From Oleiagrimonas soli (GTDB taxonomy: Bacteria; Pseudomonadota; Gammaproteobacteria; Xanthomonadales; Rhodanobacteraceae), in the NCBI RefSeq assembly GCF_000761445.1, contig NZ_KN196470.1:2170861-2234860 (forward strand): a stretch of 64,000 nucleotides of DNA, in the 5' to 3' direction. The translations under genes were made by a program, and so were the position numbers. Below are positions 46,979-55,407 of this stretch, piece after piece. Every line of letters starts with the position of its first letter. Positions within the stretch are counted from its first letter, which is position 1. A model generated the notes under the pieces. That model worked only from the letters and a program-made list of their open reading frames with translations, was not told the DNA's origin and ran no database searches.

Positions 46979-48670
46979 TCAGCCGTCCAGCGGGCGCACC
47001 GACTGCGGCACCACGCGGGCGCCGAATTCGCGTTTCAGGGTCTGCACCAGCGGATCGTCCTGCATGGACTGCTCGGCGGCGCTTTGCTGCTCGCGGCGCT
47101 GCACCTCGGCGCGCGCGGCGGGCGTATCGGCGACGCCCTCGTCGCTGCCGACAAAGCGCAGACGCACGCGACGGCCCAGCGCGTTGCCGATGCGTTCGGC
47201 CATCTGGCCGGTCATCGGTTCGACCGCCAGTTCGGCGTGGTTGCTGTCCAGCAGCAGTTCCAGGGTGTCGTTCTCGAAGCTGCGGATGCGCGCATTGATC
47301 GCCAGCGCGCGCATCGGACCGCGCAGTTCCGCGCGTTCGATGAGCTGTTCCCAGTCCGGCAGGCCATCCGCCGTCTGCGCCACCGGCGCGGCGACGGGCG
47401 GCGGCGACGGTTCGCGCACGACCTGCGCCTCGCGCTTCTGCACAGGCGGTGCGTGGGCGGCCGGCGTGGCCGGCGATGCGGAAGGCGCTGCACGCGGCGG
47501 CGCGGGCGATGCGGAGCGCGGCGGTGCCGCAGCACGTGCGCCAGACGAACCCGTGGCGGGTGCATCCCCACCGTCGCCCGCGGACGGCCCGAAGGCCAGC
47601 ATGCGCAACAGGATCATCTCGAAGCCAGTGCGCGCGTCCGGCGCCAGATTGAGCTCGCGTCCGCCCTGAGTCGCGAACTGGTAGTAGAGCTGCACGTCCT
47701 GCGGATCGAGCCGCTGCGCCAGCGCCGTCAGCGCGGGCTCGTCGTCGCCGGTCTCGGCATCGACCTCCAGCGACGGCACCAGCTGCCGCAGCTGGATGCG
47801 GTGCAGCACGCCGGCCAGGTCGTCCAGCACGCCGCCGAAATCGGGCGAGAACGAGGCGATCTGGGCGCTCTGCTGCATCAGCGCCTCGCCGTCGCTCGCC
47901 GCCAGCGCATCGAGCAGACCCATCACCTGGCTGCGCTCGACGCTGCCCAGCATGGCGCGCACGTCCTCGGACTTCAGCGTGCCGCCGCCGTAAGCCAGCG
48001 CCTGATCGAGCAGCGACAGACCGTCGCGCATGGAGCCATCGGCGGCTCGCGCCAACTCGCCGAGCGAGGTCACGTCGTACTCGACGCCCTCGGCCTTGAG
48101 GATGTGCTGCATCTGCGCGCTGATCTGGTCCGGCAGCAGACGCTTGAGATTGAACTTCAGGCAGCGCGACAGCACCGTCACCGGCAGCTTCTGCGGGTCG
48201 GTGGTGGCGAGCAGGAACTTCACGTGCGGCGGCGGCTCTTCCAGCGTCTTCAGCAGCGCGTTGAAGGCGCTCTTGGAGAGCATGTGCACCTCGTCGACCA
48301 GGTACACCTTGAAACGGCCGCGGGTGGGCGCGTACTGGGCGTTCTCGATCACTTCGCGCACGTCGTCGACGCCGGTGTTGCTGGCCGCGTCGATCTCCAG
48401 CAGGTCGACGAAACGTCCCTCGTCGACCGCGGTGCAGATGGCGCATTGTCCGCACGGATCGGCCGACTGGCCCTGCTCGCAGTTCAGCGACTTGGCGAAG
48501 ATGCGCGCGATCGTGGTCTTGCCGACGCCGCGGGTGCCGGTGAACAGATAGGCGTGATGCGTTCGCCCGGTGTCGAGCGCATTGGAGAGGGCGCGAACCA
48601 CGTGCTCCTGACCCACCAATTCGGTGAATCGACGCGGACGCCACTTGCGGGCCAGTACCTGATACGTCAT
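46979..48670 (-). CDS. dnaX: DNA polymerase III subunits tau/gamma
   Basis: 563-aa clamp-loader ATPase. Domain order: N-terminal MTYQVLARKWRPRRF, Walker A GTRGVGKTT (about 45-53), zinc-binding Cys set CEQGQSADPCGQCAIC, Walker B-region VDEVHMLSK, sensor SRCLKF, then an Ala/Pro-rich linker (about 365-440) and a C-terminal tau domain. Shorter than E. coli (643 aa). No A-rich slippery heptamer is visible, so a separate gamma form by frameshifting is not supported. The start at 48670 fits the family; the open frame before it does not. Confidence 0.96.
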   Translation of the reverse strand: MTYQVLARKWRPRRFTELVGQEHVVRALSNALDTGRTHHAYLFTGTRGVGKTTIARIFAKSLNCEQGQSADPCGQCAICTAVDEGRFVDLLEIDAASNTGVDDVREVIENAQYAPTRGRFKVYLVDEVHMLSKSAFNALLKTLEEPPPHVKFLLATTDPQKLPVTVLSRCLKFNLKRLLPDQISAQMQHILKAEGVEYDVTSLGELARAADGSMRDGLSLLDQALAYGGGTLKSEDVRAMLGSVERSQVMGLLDALAASDGEALMQQSAQIASFSPDFGGVLDDLAGVLHRIQLRQLVPSLEVDAETGDDEPALTALAQRLDPQDVQLYYQFATQGGRELNLAPDARTGFEMILLRMLAFGPSAGDGGDAPATGSSGARAAAPPRSASPAPPRAAPSASPATPAAHAPPVQKREAQVVREPSPPPVAAPVAQTADGLPDWEQLIERAELRGPMRALAINARIRSFENDTLELLLDSNHAELAVEPMTGQMAERIGNALGRRVRLRFVGSDEGVADTPAARAEVQRREQQSAAEQSMQDDPLVQTLKREFGARVVPQSVRPLDG

Positions 48671-48769
48671 GCCGGAGACCGTCGGAAAGCAGACACCGAT
48701 TGTGCCAACTCGCACCGCGCAAGTCAGCACGAAGAGGCGACGGATGCGATTTCGGGTGGCCGAAAAGGC

Positions 48770-48879
48770 GGCGACCCTGCCAGCCGCACCCCGGCACCCG
48801 AATCCTCCACTACCGTTGCTTCCTTCCGGACCTGGCGGGGTTTGCGAAGTATCGTCGCGGGGGGACCAACAGGGTCACC
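48770..48879 (-). ncRNA. ffs: Signal recognition particle 4.5S RNA
   Basis: On the minus strand a 110-nt rod-like RNA is closed by GGTGACCCTG / CAGGGTCGCC. It contains the diagnostic apical sequence CAGGTCCGGAAGGAAGCA (GGAA tetraloop and Ffh-binding bulges) and the lower TGTTGGTCCCCCCGC / GGTGCGGCTGGCA sides. It lies directly upstream of dnaX, a usual location. Confidence 0.93.
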
Positions 48880-48959
48880 ATAGGCGGAAACGGCGATTTC
48901 GCGGACTCTGCGAGAATCAACGCCCCGAATGTTACGTCCGCGGCACCCGCCGGCGAACG

Positions 48960-49095
48960 TGGCGGAGAGGGAGGGATGACTCCGCGCTGCGCGCTACGCC
49001 CCTGCGGGGCCGTCGCTGCGCGACGTTCCGATGCGACAAGCGCATCGGTCGAACCCGCATCCATTCCGATGTCGAGGGTTCGACTCCCTCCTTCC
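48960..49095. repeat. tRNA-Ser 3'-end-like remnant next to tRNA-Ser(CGA)
   Basis: TGGCGGAGAGGGAGGGAT (48960-48977) repeats exactly the antisense 3' end of tRNA-Ser(CGA) at 49152-49169. At the other end, GAGGGTTCGACTCCCTC (about 49074-49090) mimics a T-arm on the plus strand. The centre is a GC-rich palindromic filler (CTGCGGGG, TGCGCGACG). No full cloverleaf folds. Confidence 0.5.
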
Positions 49096-49151
49096 GCATT
49101 TTCATGTCACTCGACCTGCCCTCCTCGAACGCCGATATCGACATCCGAAGA

Positions 49152-49242
49152 TGGCGGAGAGGGAGGGATTCGAACCCTCGATACGGGAGACCCGTATACC
49201 GGATTTCGAATCCGGCGCATTCGACCACTCTGCCACCTCTCC
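49152..49242 (-). tRNA. tRNA-Ser(CGA)
   Basis: 91-nt class II tRNA: acceptor GGAGAGG/CCTCTCC, anticodon stem CCGGA/TCCGG with loop TTCGAAA (CGA, reading UCG), a long variable arm (TACGGG...CCCGTA) and T-arm GAGGG-TTCGAAT-CCCTC. CCA is encoded. Confidence 0.95.
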
Positions 49243-49368
49243 ACGGTCGACCGCGCGGCCATCGGGCTGCGCGAGCCGGCAATGATACGTTGCCGACCTC
49301 ATGCCCCGCAAGCGAAACGAAAGACCCCGCTGGTATCCTTGCGGCATTTCCCGCATAGGACGATTCCC

Positions 49369-49764
49369 ATGAGCCTGATCCAGGTCCCGGTTTCCCACGG
49401 CGAACTGATCGACAAGATCACCATTCTGCAGATCAAGTCCGAGCGCATCGCCGATGCGGACAAGCTGGCCAACGTGCGCACCGAACTGGACATGCTGGAG
49501 AACACCTGGCGCAACGATGCCGCCTCGGCGACCGACATCGGCGACGAGCAGGCACGCCTGAAGGCCGTCAACGAGGCGCTGTGGGACATCGAAGACGCCA
49601 TTCGCCTGAAGGAAAAGGCGCAGGCCTTCGATGCCGAATTCGTCGAACTGGCCCGCTCGGTCTACTTCCGCAACGACGAACGCGCTGCGATCAAGCGCGA
49701 GATCAACCTGAAACTGGGTTCGCAGCTGGTCGAGGAGAAGTCCTACCAGGACTACCGCGCCTGA
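49369..49764 (+). CDS. DUF6165 family protein
   Basis: 131-aa cytosolic protein, largely alpha-helical. VPVSHGELIDKITILQIKSERIAD opens it, and AFDAEFVELARSVYFRNDERAAIKRE follows in the second half. I recognise it as the DUF6165 type, a family of unknown function usually found beside lipopolysaccharide glycosyltransferases. Here a heptosyltransferase gene is convergent, starting its stop codon five bases away. No catalytic motif is visible. The role is unknown; a part in LPS core assembly is inferred only from neighbours. Confidence 0.75.
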   Translation: MSLIQVPVSHGELIDKITILQIKSERIADADKLANVRTELDMLENTWRNDAASATDIGDEQARLKAVNEALWDIEDAIRLKEKAQAFDAEFVELARSVYFRNDERAAIKREINLKLGSQLVEEKSYQDYRA

Positions 49765-49768
49765 GGTC

Positions 49769-50824
49769 TCAGCGACCGATGCCGAGGTGCTTCATCAACG
49801 CCTCCATGCGCTCGATCACGTCGCTCACGCCGATCAGGTCCATCACGCCGGGGCGCTCGATCTTGGTGCCCCAGCGCAGATCGCGCGCCGGCTTGTGCAG
49901 GAAGTGGCGCGCCGCATCGTCGTAGCGATCCACGCACCAGCGGCGATCCGAGTACGGACCCGAGCGCGCCGGATTGCTGGCCGCATGCAGACCGATGACC
50001 GGCGTGCCGACCGCGTTGGCCATGTGCATGGGACCGGAATCCGGAGTCAGCACCATGTCCGCGCGCGCGAACAGCGCCAATGCGCGCTTGAGGGTGTCGC
50101 GTCCGGTCAGATCCACGGGCCGAGTGCGTGCCGCAGCGAGAATGGCATCGGCCATCGCACGCTCCGACGCCGACGGCCCGCCGGTCAGCAGCACGCGCAG
50201 GCCGCGCGCAGCGGCGTGGTCGATCACCGCCGCATAGCGCTCCGCGCGCCAGTTGCGCAGCGCGTGGCTGGAACTGGGGCTGACCACCAGCGTCGGCGCG
50301 GTGATCGGAATCTGTTCGCGCGCCCAGTCGCGCGCTTCGTCGGGCACGGGAATATCCCAATGCACCGGACCGCGCGGCACACCCAGCGGTTCGGCGAAAC
50401 TGCCAATGGCGTCGAGCACATGCTCGCCGCGCCGCGCCGGAATGCGCTCGTGCACGAACCATCCATGCAAGTCGCGCGAACGCTCGCGGTCGTAGCCGAT
50501 CCGCCGGTCCGCATGCACGGCGGTGCTCAGCAGGTTGGAACGCAACGCCACCTGCATGTGCAGCAGCGCATCGAAACGGCGGGCGGCGAGCGCCTTGCGT
50601 ACCGCGCGCATGCCGGCCCAGCCGCGCGCCTTGTCGAACACGACGAACTCCACGCCGGGAAGATCGCCGACCAGACGCTGCTCGAGCTTGCCGACGATCC
50701 AGGTCAGCGACGCCTCCGGAAAGTGCGCGCGCAGTCGATGCACCAGCGGTACCACATGCGTGACATCGCCGATGGCGGACGTACGGAGCAGACACAGGTG
50801 GCGAAGGGCGGCGCGATCGGTCAT
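49769..50824 (-). CDS. Lipopolysaccharide heptosyltransferase (GT9, WaaC-like)
   Basis: 351-aa GT9 glycosyltransferase transferring heptose to the Kdo-lipid A inner core on the cytosolic face of the inner membrane. Seen: LCLLRTSAIGDVTHVVPLV at the N-terminus, LLHMQVALRSNLLS, and the C-terminal nucleotide-sugar site MVLTPDSGPMHMANAVGTPVIGLHAASNP. Pattern is closest to heptosyltransferase I. Start at 50824. Divergent from kdkA, with only 65 bases between, so the two inner-core genes probably share a control region. Confidence 0.88.
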   Translation of the reverse strand: MTDRAALRHLCLLRTSAIGDVTHVVPLVHRLRAHFPEASLTWIVGKLEQRLVGDLPGVEFVVFDKARGWAGMRAVRKALAARRFDALLHMQVALRSNLLSTAVHADRRIGYDRERSRDLHGWFVHERIPARRGEHVLDAIGSFAEPLGVPRGPVHWDIPVPDEARDWAREQIPITAPTLVVSPSSSHALRNWRAERYAAVIDHAAARGLRVLLTGGPSASERAMADAILAAARTRPVDLTGRDTLKRALALFARADMVLTPDSGPMHMANAVGTPVIGLHAASNPARSGPYSDRRWCVDRYDDAARHFLHKPARDLRWGTKIERPGVMDLIGVSDVIERMEALMKHLGIGR

Positions 50825-50889
50825 CAAGTTGATAGACTGCTGATGTATCAAAGGGACGGCACCTCGTGCGCCGTACGATAAGCGAGAAC

Positions 50890-51630
50890 ATGACTGACGC
50901 ACGCATTCATTCCGACGCCGTCGGCACGATTGTGTTCGACGCGGACCTTGCTCCACAAGTCGGACATCCGTGGTTCGATCCCGACGCCTGGCAACGCGCC
51001 AGCCGATTGCGCGCGCGCGGCGGCGGGCGCGCGTCCGCCTGTTTCATCGACACGCCGATCGGACCGTGCGTGCTGCGCCACTTCCATCGCGGCGGCATGG
51101 TCGCCAGCCTGCTCGGCGACCGCTACCTGTGGAACGGCCGCGAGCGCACGCGCAGCTTCGCCGAATTCCGCCTGCTCGCCCGCATGCACGCGCTGGGTCT
51201 GCCCGTACCGGAACCGGTCGCCGCGCGTTACCGTCGCTATGGCATGTACTACACCGCCGACCTGCTGACCCGCCAGATCGAAGGCGCCGACACGCTCGCC
51301 ACCTGCCTCGCCGAAGGTCGCCTGGACGCCGCGCTGGCGGAGCGTACCGGCCGGCTGATCGCGCGTTTCCACCGCCATGGCGTGTGGCATGCCGACCTCA
51401 ACGCGCACAATGTGCTGGCCACCCCCGAAGCGCTGTATCTTATCGACTTCGATCGCGGAGACATGCGCCGCCCCGCCGTCGGCTGGCAACACGCCAACCT
51501 GCAGCGGCTGCGACGCTCGCTGATCAAACTGGGGGCCGCACGCGACGGCGAAGAAGCGTTCGAGCGCGATGTGTGGAATCCGTTGATGCACGGGTATGCA
51601 TCGGGTATGGAACAGGAGACGGCGAAATGA
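50890..51630 (+). CDS. kdkA: 3-deoxy-D-manno-octulosonic acid (Kdo) kinase
   Basis: 246-aa kinase-fold enzyme phosphorylating Kdo of the LPS inner core, in organisms with a single phosphorylated Kdo such as Haemophilus and xanthomonads. Seen: the kinase catalytic loop HGVWHADLNAHNVL followed by LYLIDFDRGDMRR (DFD metal motif), with the upstream GPCVLRHFHRGG and EFRLLARMHALGLPVPEP. ATG 50890 with GCGAGAAC before it; GTG 50866 is an alternative. Its stop overlaps the start of the downstream MBL gene (ATGA). Confidence 0.93.
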   Translation: MTDARIHSDAVGTIVFDADLAPQVGHPWFDPDAWQRASRLRARGGGRASACFIDTPIGPCVLRHFHRGGMVASLLGDRYLWNGRERTRSFAEFRLLARMHALGLPVPEPVAARYRRYGMYYTADLLTRQIEGADTLATCLAEGRLDAALAERTGRLIARFHRHGVWHADLNAHNVLATPEALYLIDFDRGDMRRPAVGWQHANLQRLRRSLIKLGAARDGEEAFERDVWNPLMHGYASGMEQETAK

Positions 51631-52385
51631 GCTGGACGTTGCGTTTCCTCGGCACCGGGGCGGCCGAACTTTCGGCGCTGGGCAGTTCCGCGGTCGTGCT
51701 CGAGCGCGACGGCGAACCGGTGCTGCTGGTCGACTGCGGCCCGGACGTGGTGCCGCGCTACTGGGACACCTACGGCGTCGCGCCCAAGGCGCTGTACCTG
51801 ACCCACGTGCATCTCGACCATGTCGGCGGCATGGAATCGCTGTTCACGCGCATCCGCTTCGGCGAGGAGCGCTTCCCCGAACCGGTGATCTTCACCCACG
51901 CGGCGCTGGTGCCGTTGCTGCAGGGCCGCGTCGCCGATTACCCCAATGTCGCCGCGGAAGGCGGCAGCAATTTCTGGGATGCGTTCCGACTGACGCCCTG
52001 TTCGCGCGGCTTCTGGCACGAGGGACTCTGGTTCGACGTGTTCCCGACCCGGCATCATCGTCCGGGCACGTCCTACGGCATCCATCTGCGCGGCTGCTTC
52101 ACCTTCACCGGCGACACGCGACCCATTCCCGAAGTGCTCGAGACCGTGGCCGCGCATGGCGGACCGATCGCGCACGACTGCTGCCTGAACGGCAATCCCT
52201 CGCATTCCGGCGTCGAGGACATCGAGCGCGAGTATCCGGCCAAGCTGCGCGAACGCATGATGCTGTACCACTACACCTCGGCGCACGACGGCGAAGCGCT
52301 GCGCGAGCGCGGCTTCGCCGTGGCCGTGCCCGGACAGGTGGTCGAGCTGCCGACGCCGCACGCGCCGCACCCCGACAGCGGCTGA
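51627..52385 (+). CDS. MBL-fold metallohydrolase (RNase Z-like/AHL lactonase-like)
   Basis: 252-aa metallo-beta-lactamase-fold hydrolase. FLGTGAAELSALGSSAVVL begins the fold, VDCGPD and the metal motif THVHLDHVGGME follow, and TFTGDTRPIP and HYTSAHDGEALRERGF give the later metal ligands. The opening resembles RNase Z-type enzymes. Substrate unknown. It is translationally coupled to kdkA (ATGA overlap), which hints at co-regulation with LPS core synthesis but not at a reaction. Confidence 0.85.
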   Translation: MSWTLRFLGTGAAELSALGSSAVVLERDGEPVLLVDCGPDVVPRYWDTYGVAPKALYLTHVHLDHVGGMESLFTRIRFGEERFPEPVIFTHAALVPLLQGRVADYPNVAAEGGSNFWDAFRLTPCSRGFWHEGLWFDVFPTRHHRPGTSYGIHLRGCFTFTGDTRPIPEVLETVAAHGGPIAHDCCLNGNPSHSGVEDIEREYPAKLRERMMLYHYTSAHDGEALRERGFAVAVPGQVVELPTPHAPHPDSG

Positions 52386-52471
52386 TTGCTGCCTTACGGC
52401 TTGTCTGGCAGCGGCGCTGCCGGTATCCTTCCGCCTCTTGACCGTCGCGCGACTGCGCCTCGGTCACTTCC

Positions 52472-52564
52472 GGAGAGGTGTCCGAGTGGCTTAAGGAGCA
52501 CGCCTGGAAAGTGTGTATACGGCTTATACCCGTATCGAGGGTTCGAATCCCTCCCTCTCCGCCA
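52472..52564 (+). tRNA. tRNA-Ser(GGA)
   Basis: 93-nt class II tRNA: acceptor GGAGAGG/CCTCTCC, anticodon stem CACGC/GTGTG with loop CTGGAAA (GGA, reading UCC/UCU), long variable arm TATACGG...CCCGTATC, T-arm GAGGG-TTCGAAT-CCCTC, and encoded CCA. Its 3' half is nearly identical to tRNA-Ser(CGA) at 49152-49242. Confidence 0.95.
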
Positions 52565-52570
52565 GATCCC

Positions 52571-52603
52571 GCGAAACGCCCCGCCCGGGGCGTTTCGCTT
52601 TTT
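52571..52603 (+). terminator. Terminator after tRNA-Ser(GGA)
   Basis: GCGAAACGCCCCG / CGGGGCGTTTCGC perfect stem followed by TTTTT. Confidence 0.93.
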
Positions 52604-52705
52604 CGGTTCCGATCATGCGCACAGCCAAGATGAACGGCGCGGTTTCGGCGTGATGACAAGCCGACGGCGCATGCGGCATGCTGCCCTCCTGCACCGGTAG
52701 CCGCC

Positions 52706-53416
52706 ATGATCGAATTCGGACACGCCACGCACGTCGGACTGCGCCGCACGCGCAACGAGGACACCTACTACGCCGATCCGGCGTCGGGGTTGTTCCTGGT
52801 GGCGGACGGCCTGGGCGGCCATCACCACGGCGCGCTGGCGGCGTCCCTGGCGCGCGATGCCATCGTCGACGATCTGCGCCGCGGCCTCGATGCCGACACC
52901 GCGATCCGTCAGGCCGACCGACAGCTGATCGCGCACCCCGAATATTGCAGCGGCGGTCAGCCGATGGGTACGACGATCGCCCTGCTGCAACTGCGCGATG
53001 GCGGCTACCGCGCCGCCTGGGTCGGCGACAGCCGCATCTATCGGTTCGCGGACGGCGCACTGGAACGTCTCTCGCACGACCACTCGGCGGTGCAGGAAAA
53101 GATCGACGAAGGCCTGATCGACGAGGAACAGGCGCGTCAGGACCCGCGCCGCAGCATCGTCACGCAGGCGCTGGGCGTGACTGCGCCGGACGACCTGTTG
53201 ATCGAATCGCGCGCCGGCGCGGTGCACGGCAACAGCAGTTTTCTGCTGTGCAGCGACGGCCTGACCGAGGAACTGGACGACGTGCATCTGACGCGCTGCC
53301 TGTCGCGCACCGACCTGGCCGCGCAGGAATGCGTCGATCAACTGGTGCTGGATGCGCTCGATGCCGGCGGACGCGACAACATCACGGCCGTACTGGTGCG
53401 CATCGCGCGCCCTTGA
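52706..53416 (+). CDS. PP2C-type protein serine/threonine phosphatase
   Basis: 236-aa Mn/Mg-dependent protein phosphatase of the Stp1/PrpC type. Metal-binding motifs in order: RNEDTYYAD, LFLVADGLGGHHHGALAA, AWVGDSRIYRF, LCSDGLTEEL and GGRDNITAVLVRI. Cytosolic, with no membrane segment. No serine/threonine kinase partner is nearby, so targets are unknown. It is convergent with dnaQ, with only six bases between stops. Confidence 0.93.
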   Translation: MIEFGHATHVGLRRTRNEDTYYADPASGLFLVADGLGGHHHGALAASLARDAIVDDLRRGLDADTAIRQADRQLIAHPEYCSGGQPMGTTIALLQLRDGGYRAAWVGDSRIYRFADGALERLSHDHSAVQEKIDEGLIDEEQARQDPRRSIVTQALGVTAPDDLLIESRAGAVHGNSSFLLCSDGLTEELDDVHLTRCLSRTDLAAQECVDQLVLDALDAGGRDNITAVLVRIARP

Positions 53417-53422
53417 GCAGGT

Positions 53423-54127
53423 TTACGCGCGGCGCCAGACGCTGCCGCCGGCACTCTTGTCCAGCGCATCCAGACGCGCCTCGTGCGCCGACAGCTCCTC
53501 CGCTCCGGCGCGCAGCACGCGCGGACGCTTCAGCAGCGGCGCAAGCTCCTCCAACGCGGCGGCCGCCGCATCCTGTTCGCTGCCGCCAAACGCCAGGTCG
53601 AGCGCGACCTGGCCCGAGGTCATCGCCAAATAGACCTCGGCCAGCAGCTGCGCATCGAGCAGGCCGCCATGCAGGTCGCGGTGCGTGTTGTCCACGCCCA
53701 GGCGACGGCACAGGGCGTCGAGGTTGTTGCGCTGTCCCGGGTACCGGTCGCGCGCCATCTGCAGCGTGTCGAGCACCTGCGCGTGATCGCGGATGCGCCC
53801 GTACTGCTTGCCGGCGCGTTGCAACTCGGCGTCGAGGAAACCGACGTCGAACGACGCGTTGTGGATGATCAGCTCGGCGCCCTCGATGAAGGCGAGAAAA
53901 TCCTCCACCACCTCGTGGAAGCGCGGCTTGTCGAGCAGGAAATCGTCGGCGATGCCGGTCACCTCGCGCGCGCCCTCGTCGATGGCGCGATCGGGGTTCA
54001 GATACGTATGGAAGGTGTGCTGCGTGACCCGGCGCTCGAGCAGCTGCACCGCACCGATTTCAATCACGCGGTGACCCTGCTGGACTTCCAGGCCGGTGGT
54101 TTCGGTATCGAGGGCGATCTGTCTCAT
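53423..54127 (-). CDS. dnaQ: DNA polymerase III epsilon subunit (proofreading exonuclease)
   Basis: 234-aa 3'-5' exonuclease of the replicase. DEDDh motifs: QIALDTETTGLE (D, E), IIHNASFDVGFLD (D), and HGGLLDAQLLAEVY (H, D). The C-terminal 45 residues are the polymerase-binding tail. The ATG at 54127 puts DTETTG at the N-terminus, as usual. It follows rnhA on the same strand by ten bases; rnhA-dnaQ adjacency is widely conserved. Confidence 0.95.
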   Translation of the reverse strand: MRQIALDTETTGLEVQQGHRVIEIGAVQLLERRVTQHTFHTYLNPDRAIDEGAREVTGIADDFLLDKPRFHEVVEDFLAFIEGAELIIHNASFDVGFLDAELQRAGKQYGRIRDHAQVLDTLQMARDRYPGQRNNLDALCRRLGVDNTHRDLHGGLLDAQLLAEVYLAMTSGQVALDLAFGGSEQDAAAAALEELAPLLKRPRVLRAGAEELSAHEARLDALDKSAGGSVWRRA

Positions 54128-54137
54128 GTTGCGTTCC

Positions 54138-54596
54138 TCATGCCCGCGCCCGCAGCGCCTCGGCCTGCTGCCGCGCGGCGTCGTCGACGCGCTCGTTTTC
54201 CGCGTGACCGGAATGACCACGCACCCATTTCCAGCGGATGCGATGCGGCTCGGCGGCGCTGACCAGGCGCTGCCACAGGTCCTGGTTCTTCACCGGCTTG
54301 CGGTCCGCCGTGCGCCAGCCGTTGGCGCGCCAGCGCGGCACCCACTCCTCGATGCCCTGCATCACGTAACGCGAATCCGTGGTCAGCGTGACGTGACAGG
54401 GACGCTTGAGCGCTTCCAGGCCGACGATGGCGGCCATCAGCTCCATGCGATTGTTGGTGGTATCGGGTTCCCCGCCGTCGAGCAGTTTCTCGTTGTCGCG
54501 GCTGCGCAACAGCGCGGCCCAGCCGCCCGGACCCGGATTGCCGAGGCATGCGCCGTCCGTGAAGATCTCCACCTGTGTCTGCGGCACGCCGCTCAT
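54138..54596 (-). CDS. rnhA: Ribonuclease HI
   Basis: 152-aa endonuclease cutting RNA in RNA-DNA hybrids. Active-site residues are visible in [17 protein letters not shown] (Asp), [10 protein letters not shown] (Glu), [11 protein letters not shown] (Asp) and [15 protein letters not shown] (His, Asp). Length matches E. coli (155 aa). Its ATG at 54596 overlaps the stop of the upstream methyltransferase gene (ATGA), and dnaQ follows, giving a methyltransferase-rnhA-dnaQ operon. Confidence 0.96.
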   Translation of the reverse strand: MSGVPQTQVEIFTDGACLGNPGPGGWAALLRSRDNEKLLDGGEPDTTNNRMELMAAIVGLEALKRPCHVTLTTDSRYVMQGIEEWVPRWRANGWRTADRKPVKNQDLWQRLVSAAEPHRIRWKWVRGHSGHAENERVDDAARQQAEALRARA

Positions 54597-55282
54597 GCAC
54601 ACTCCCGATGCGCGCCCGGCGCCAATGAACCCGCTGTTCCGCGCACGCGACCGGGCAGCCGCGCGAAACGCAATGGCGTCACCGCAGGCGGATGCTTGCG
54701 TGCGACGATGACATATCCCCCGCCGAAATGAGGCGAACCGACGCCGCCGCCGGCATCGCCCTGGGGAAACACGCGGCCGAAACGCCGCCGCTCCACCACC
54801 TTGAATCCCTGCGCCGCCACATCCCGGACCCAGCGTTGCGGCGTGTGCAGACGCAAACCGCGCTGCGCATCGCGCATGCACCAGGCAAGCCACGGCGTCC
54901 AGGCGCTGCACGGATGCACGCCGCACAAGGCCAGCGTGCCGCCCGGCGCCGTGACCCGCGCGGCTTCGCGCAACAAGTCGCGCGCGTCGTCGCCGAACTG
55001 CTGCGCCTGACTGATCACCACGACCGAGAACGCACCGTCGGCAAACGGCAGCGCCTCGTCCCGACGTGCTTTCAGCGCGCCACGCCAGTGCCCGTCCTCG
55101 CTGCGCAGACGTACCCAGTGCGCGGCGCTCTCGGAACACACGTGCGCCGCGTCACGCATGCCGAGATACAGACCGTAGCTGCCCGCTCGCAGCGGCATCA
55201 GCGTGCGCAGCAGCGCCTCTTCCGCCCGCAGCAATGCGCGCATCGCAGTCGTGGCGTAGAGAACCTGTTCGGGTGCGGGCAT
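54593..55282 (-). CDS. SAM-dependent methyltransferase (type 11-like)
   Basis: 229-aa class I methyltransferase-like protein. [19 protein letters not shown] and [19 protein letters not shown] are the post-Rossmann motifs of the type 11 family. The glycine-rich motif I is replaced by [10 protein letters not shown], so the SAM site is degenerate at its start. Proteins of this kind commonly precede rnhA in gammaproteobacteria; their substrate is unknown. It is divergent from gloB. Confidence 0.78.
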   Translation of the reverse strand: MPAPEQVLYATTAMRALLRAEEALLRTLMPLRAGSYGLYLGMRDAAHVCSESAAHWVRLRSEDGHWRGALKARRDEALPFADGAFSVVVISQAQQFGDDARDLLREAARVTAPGGTLALCGVHPCSAWTPWLAWCMRDAQRGLRLHTPQRWVRDVAAQGFKVVERRRFGRVFPQGDAGGGVGSPHFGGGYVIVARKHPPAVTPLRFARLPGRVRGTAGSLAPGAHRECA

Positions 55283-55407
55283 CGGGAGCCGTTCGGGGCG
55301 AATGCATCGCCGCTAGTGTACTGGACATGACTGCGCATGAAAGGCACCTGCGCATCGCTTCGGGCCGCTGCTATAGTCGTCCGCTGCGCTCAAACTCTCG
55401 TACTTTC

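Noticed and set aside
46979-48670. Programmed frameshift in dnaX producing gamma
   Set aside because: No A-rich slippery heptamer with a downstream hairpin is visible in the gene.
48960-49095. tmRNA or an additional functional tRNA-Ser
   Set aside because: Only end fragments match. There is no tag reading frame, no complete acceptor pairing and no anticodon arm.
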